A DNA stretch of 64,000 nt from Paenibacillus sp. MMS20-IR301 (GTDB lineage: Bacteria > Bacillota > Bacilli > Paenibacillales > Paenibacillaceae), in assembly GCF_032302195.1 (NCBI RefSeq), contig NZ_CP135275.1, positions 248,001 to 312,000 of the forward strand. The letters are read 5' to 3'. Both the position numbers and the translations under genes were made by a program. Positions 63,852 to 64,000 of this stretch are shown here, one piece after another (position 1 is the stretch's first letter; the number at the start of each line of letters is the position of its first letter). The notes below the pieces were generated by a model, which ran no database searches, had not been told where the DNA came from, and worked only from the letters and a program-made list of their open reading frames with translations.

Positions 63852-64000
63852 ATGCCGCTTATCTCATCAACCACCATGCTGCGTCAGGCCAGAGCCAATG
63901 CTTATGCCATTCCCGCCTTCAATGTGCATACGCTTGAGATGCTTCAGGCTGTCGTGGAGGCTGCTTCGGAAGCCCGTTCACCGCTGATTATCCAGACGAC
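63852..64000 (+). CDS. Class II fructose/tagatose-bisphosphate aldolase, start only
   Basis: The first 49 codons before the right edge read MPLISSTTMLRQARANAYAI then PAFNVHTLEMLQAVVEAA, the standard opening of class II aldolases (FbaA, GatY, KbaY). A GGGAGGAA box precedes ATG 63852. Downstream of nagA and a ROK kinase and near agaS, tagatose-1,6-bisphosphate is the favoured substrate; the rest of the gene, needed to decide, lies outside. Confidence 0.85.
   Translation, partial: MPLISSTTMLRQARANAYAIPAFNVHTLEMLQAVVEAASEARSPLIIQT

Overview
The window reads as a chromosomal segment of a spore-forming, sugar-scavenging Firmicute, most likely Paenibacillus or a close relative. This is inferred from gene content: a ger germinant-receptor operon, many carbohydrate ABC transporters of the LplB/YtcP/YtcQ type, YesM/YesN-type sensor pairs, GH31 and DUF4832 enzymes, strong GGAGG ribosome binding sites, and frequent TTG/GTG starts. 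No rRNA or taxonomic marker is present, so the genus is an inference.

Positions 1-9000 are visibly AT-rich and differ in base composition from the rest. They form a defence island that stops at a tRNA-Leu(TAA) gene (9042-9127, minus strand) whose 3' end faces the island. From the left edge it holds: the start of a retron-type reverse transcriptase (cut by the window); a probable retron msr-msd RNA bounded by an 11-bp perfect inverted repeat (527-537/742-752); an OLD-like ATPase-TOPRIM protein that is the probable retron effector; an unassigned 191-aa protein (possibly DUF6037); a three-gene ABC-three-component (ABC-3C) system (Cap4/DUF4297-like nuclease effector, middle component, DUF3732 ATPase); a frameshifted radC; and a small XRE regulator. 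No integrase is inside the window.

Positions 9200-22300 are ordinary chromosome: a hypothetical gene with a TetR regulator and its palindromic operator, a Zn-dependent phospholipase C-like protein, a secreted protein, a ger operon (A, C, small D-like, B), a membrane-anchored AraC regulator, and a Fur-boxed siderophore/heme importer. After a decayed intergenic stretch (22300-23070) come a carbohydrate ABC importer with a GH28-like protein (23069-28132), a diguanylate cyclase, an ECF sigma/anti-sigma pair, an MFS exporter with a membrane partner, and a signalling block (31700-38677). In that block a soluble-signalling chemoreceptor-like protein and a two-component system are flanked by two paralogous uncharacterised membrane proteins.

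Positions 38700-51250 look like a LacI-family regulon. The regulator (38785-39804), a secreted DUF4832 multidomain protein (40788-43715), a GH31-oxidoreductase operon and a divergent sugar ABC importer all carry GCGCAAA-type palindromes, three of them just downstream of good promoters. From 51626 come a solute-binding protein with a YesM/YesN pair, a second OmpR-type two-component system with a PepSY-like exported protein, and at the right edge a divergent amino-sugar cluster (AgaS-like SIS isomerase; NagA, ROK kinase and a class II aldolase start) that fits N-acetylgalactosamine or N-acetylglucosamine catabolism. Several intergenic spaces hold repeat units (52-bp tandem pair at 43801, TTACGGAC elements at 40309, 40359 and 59874).
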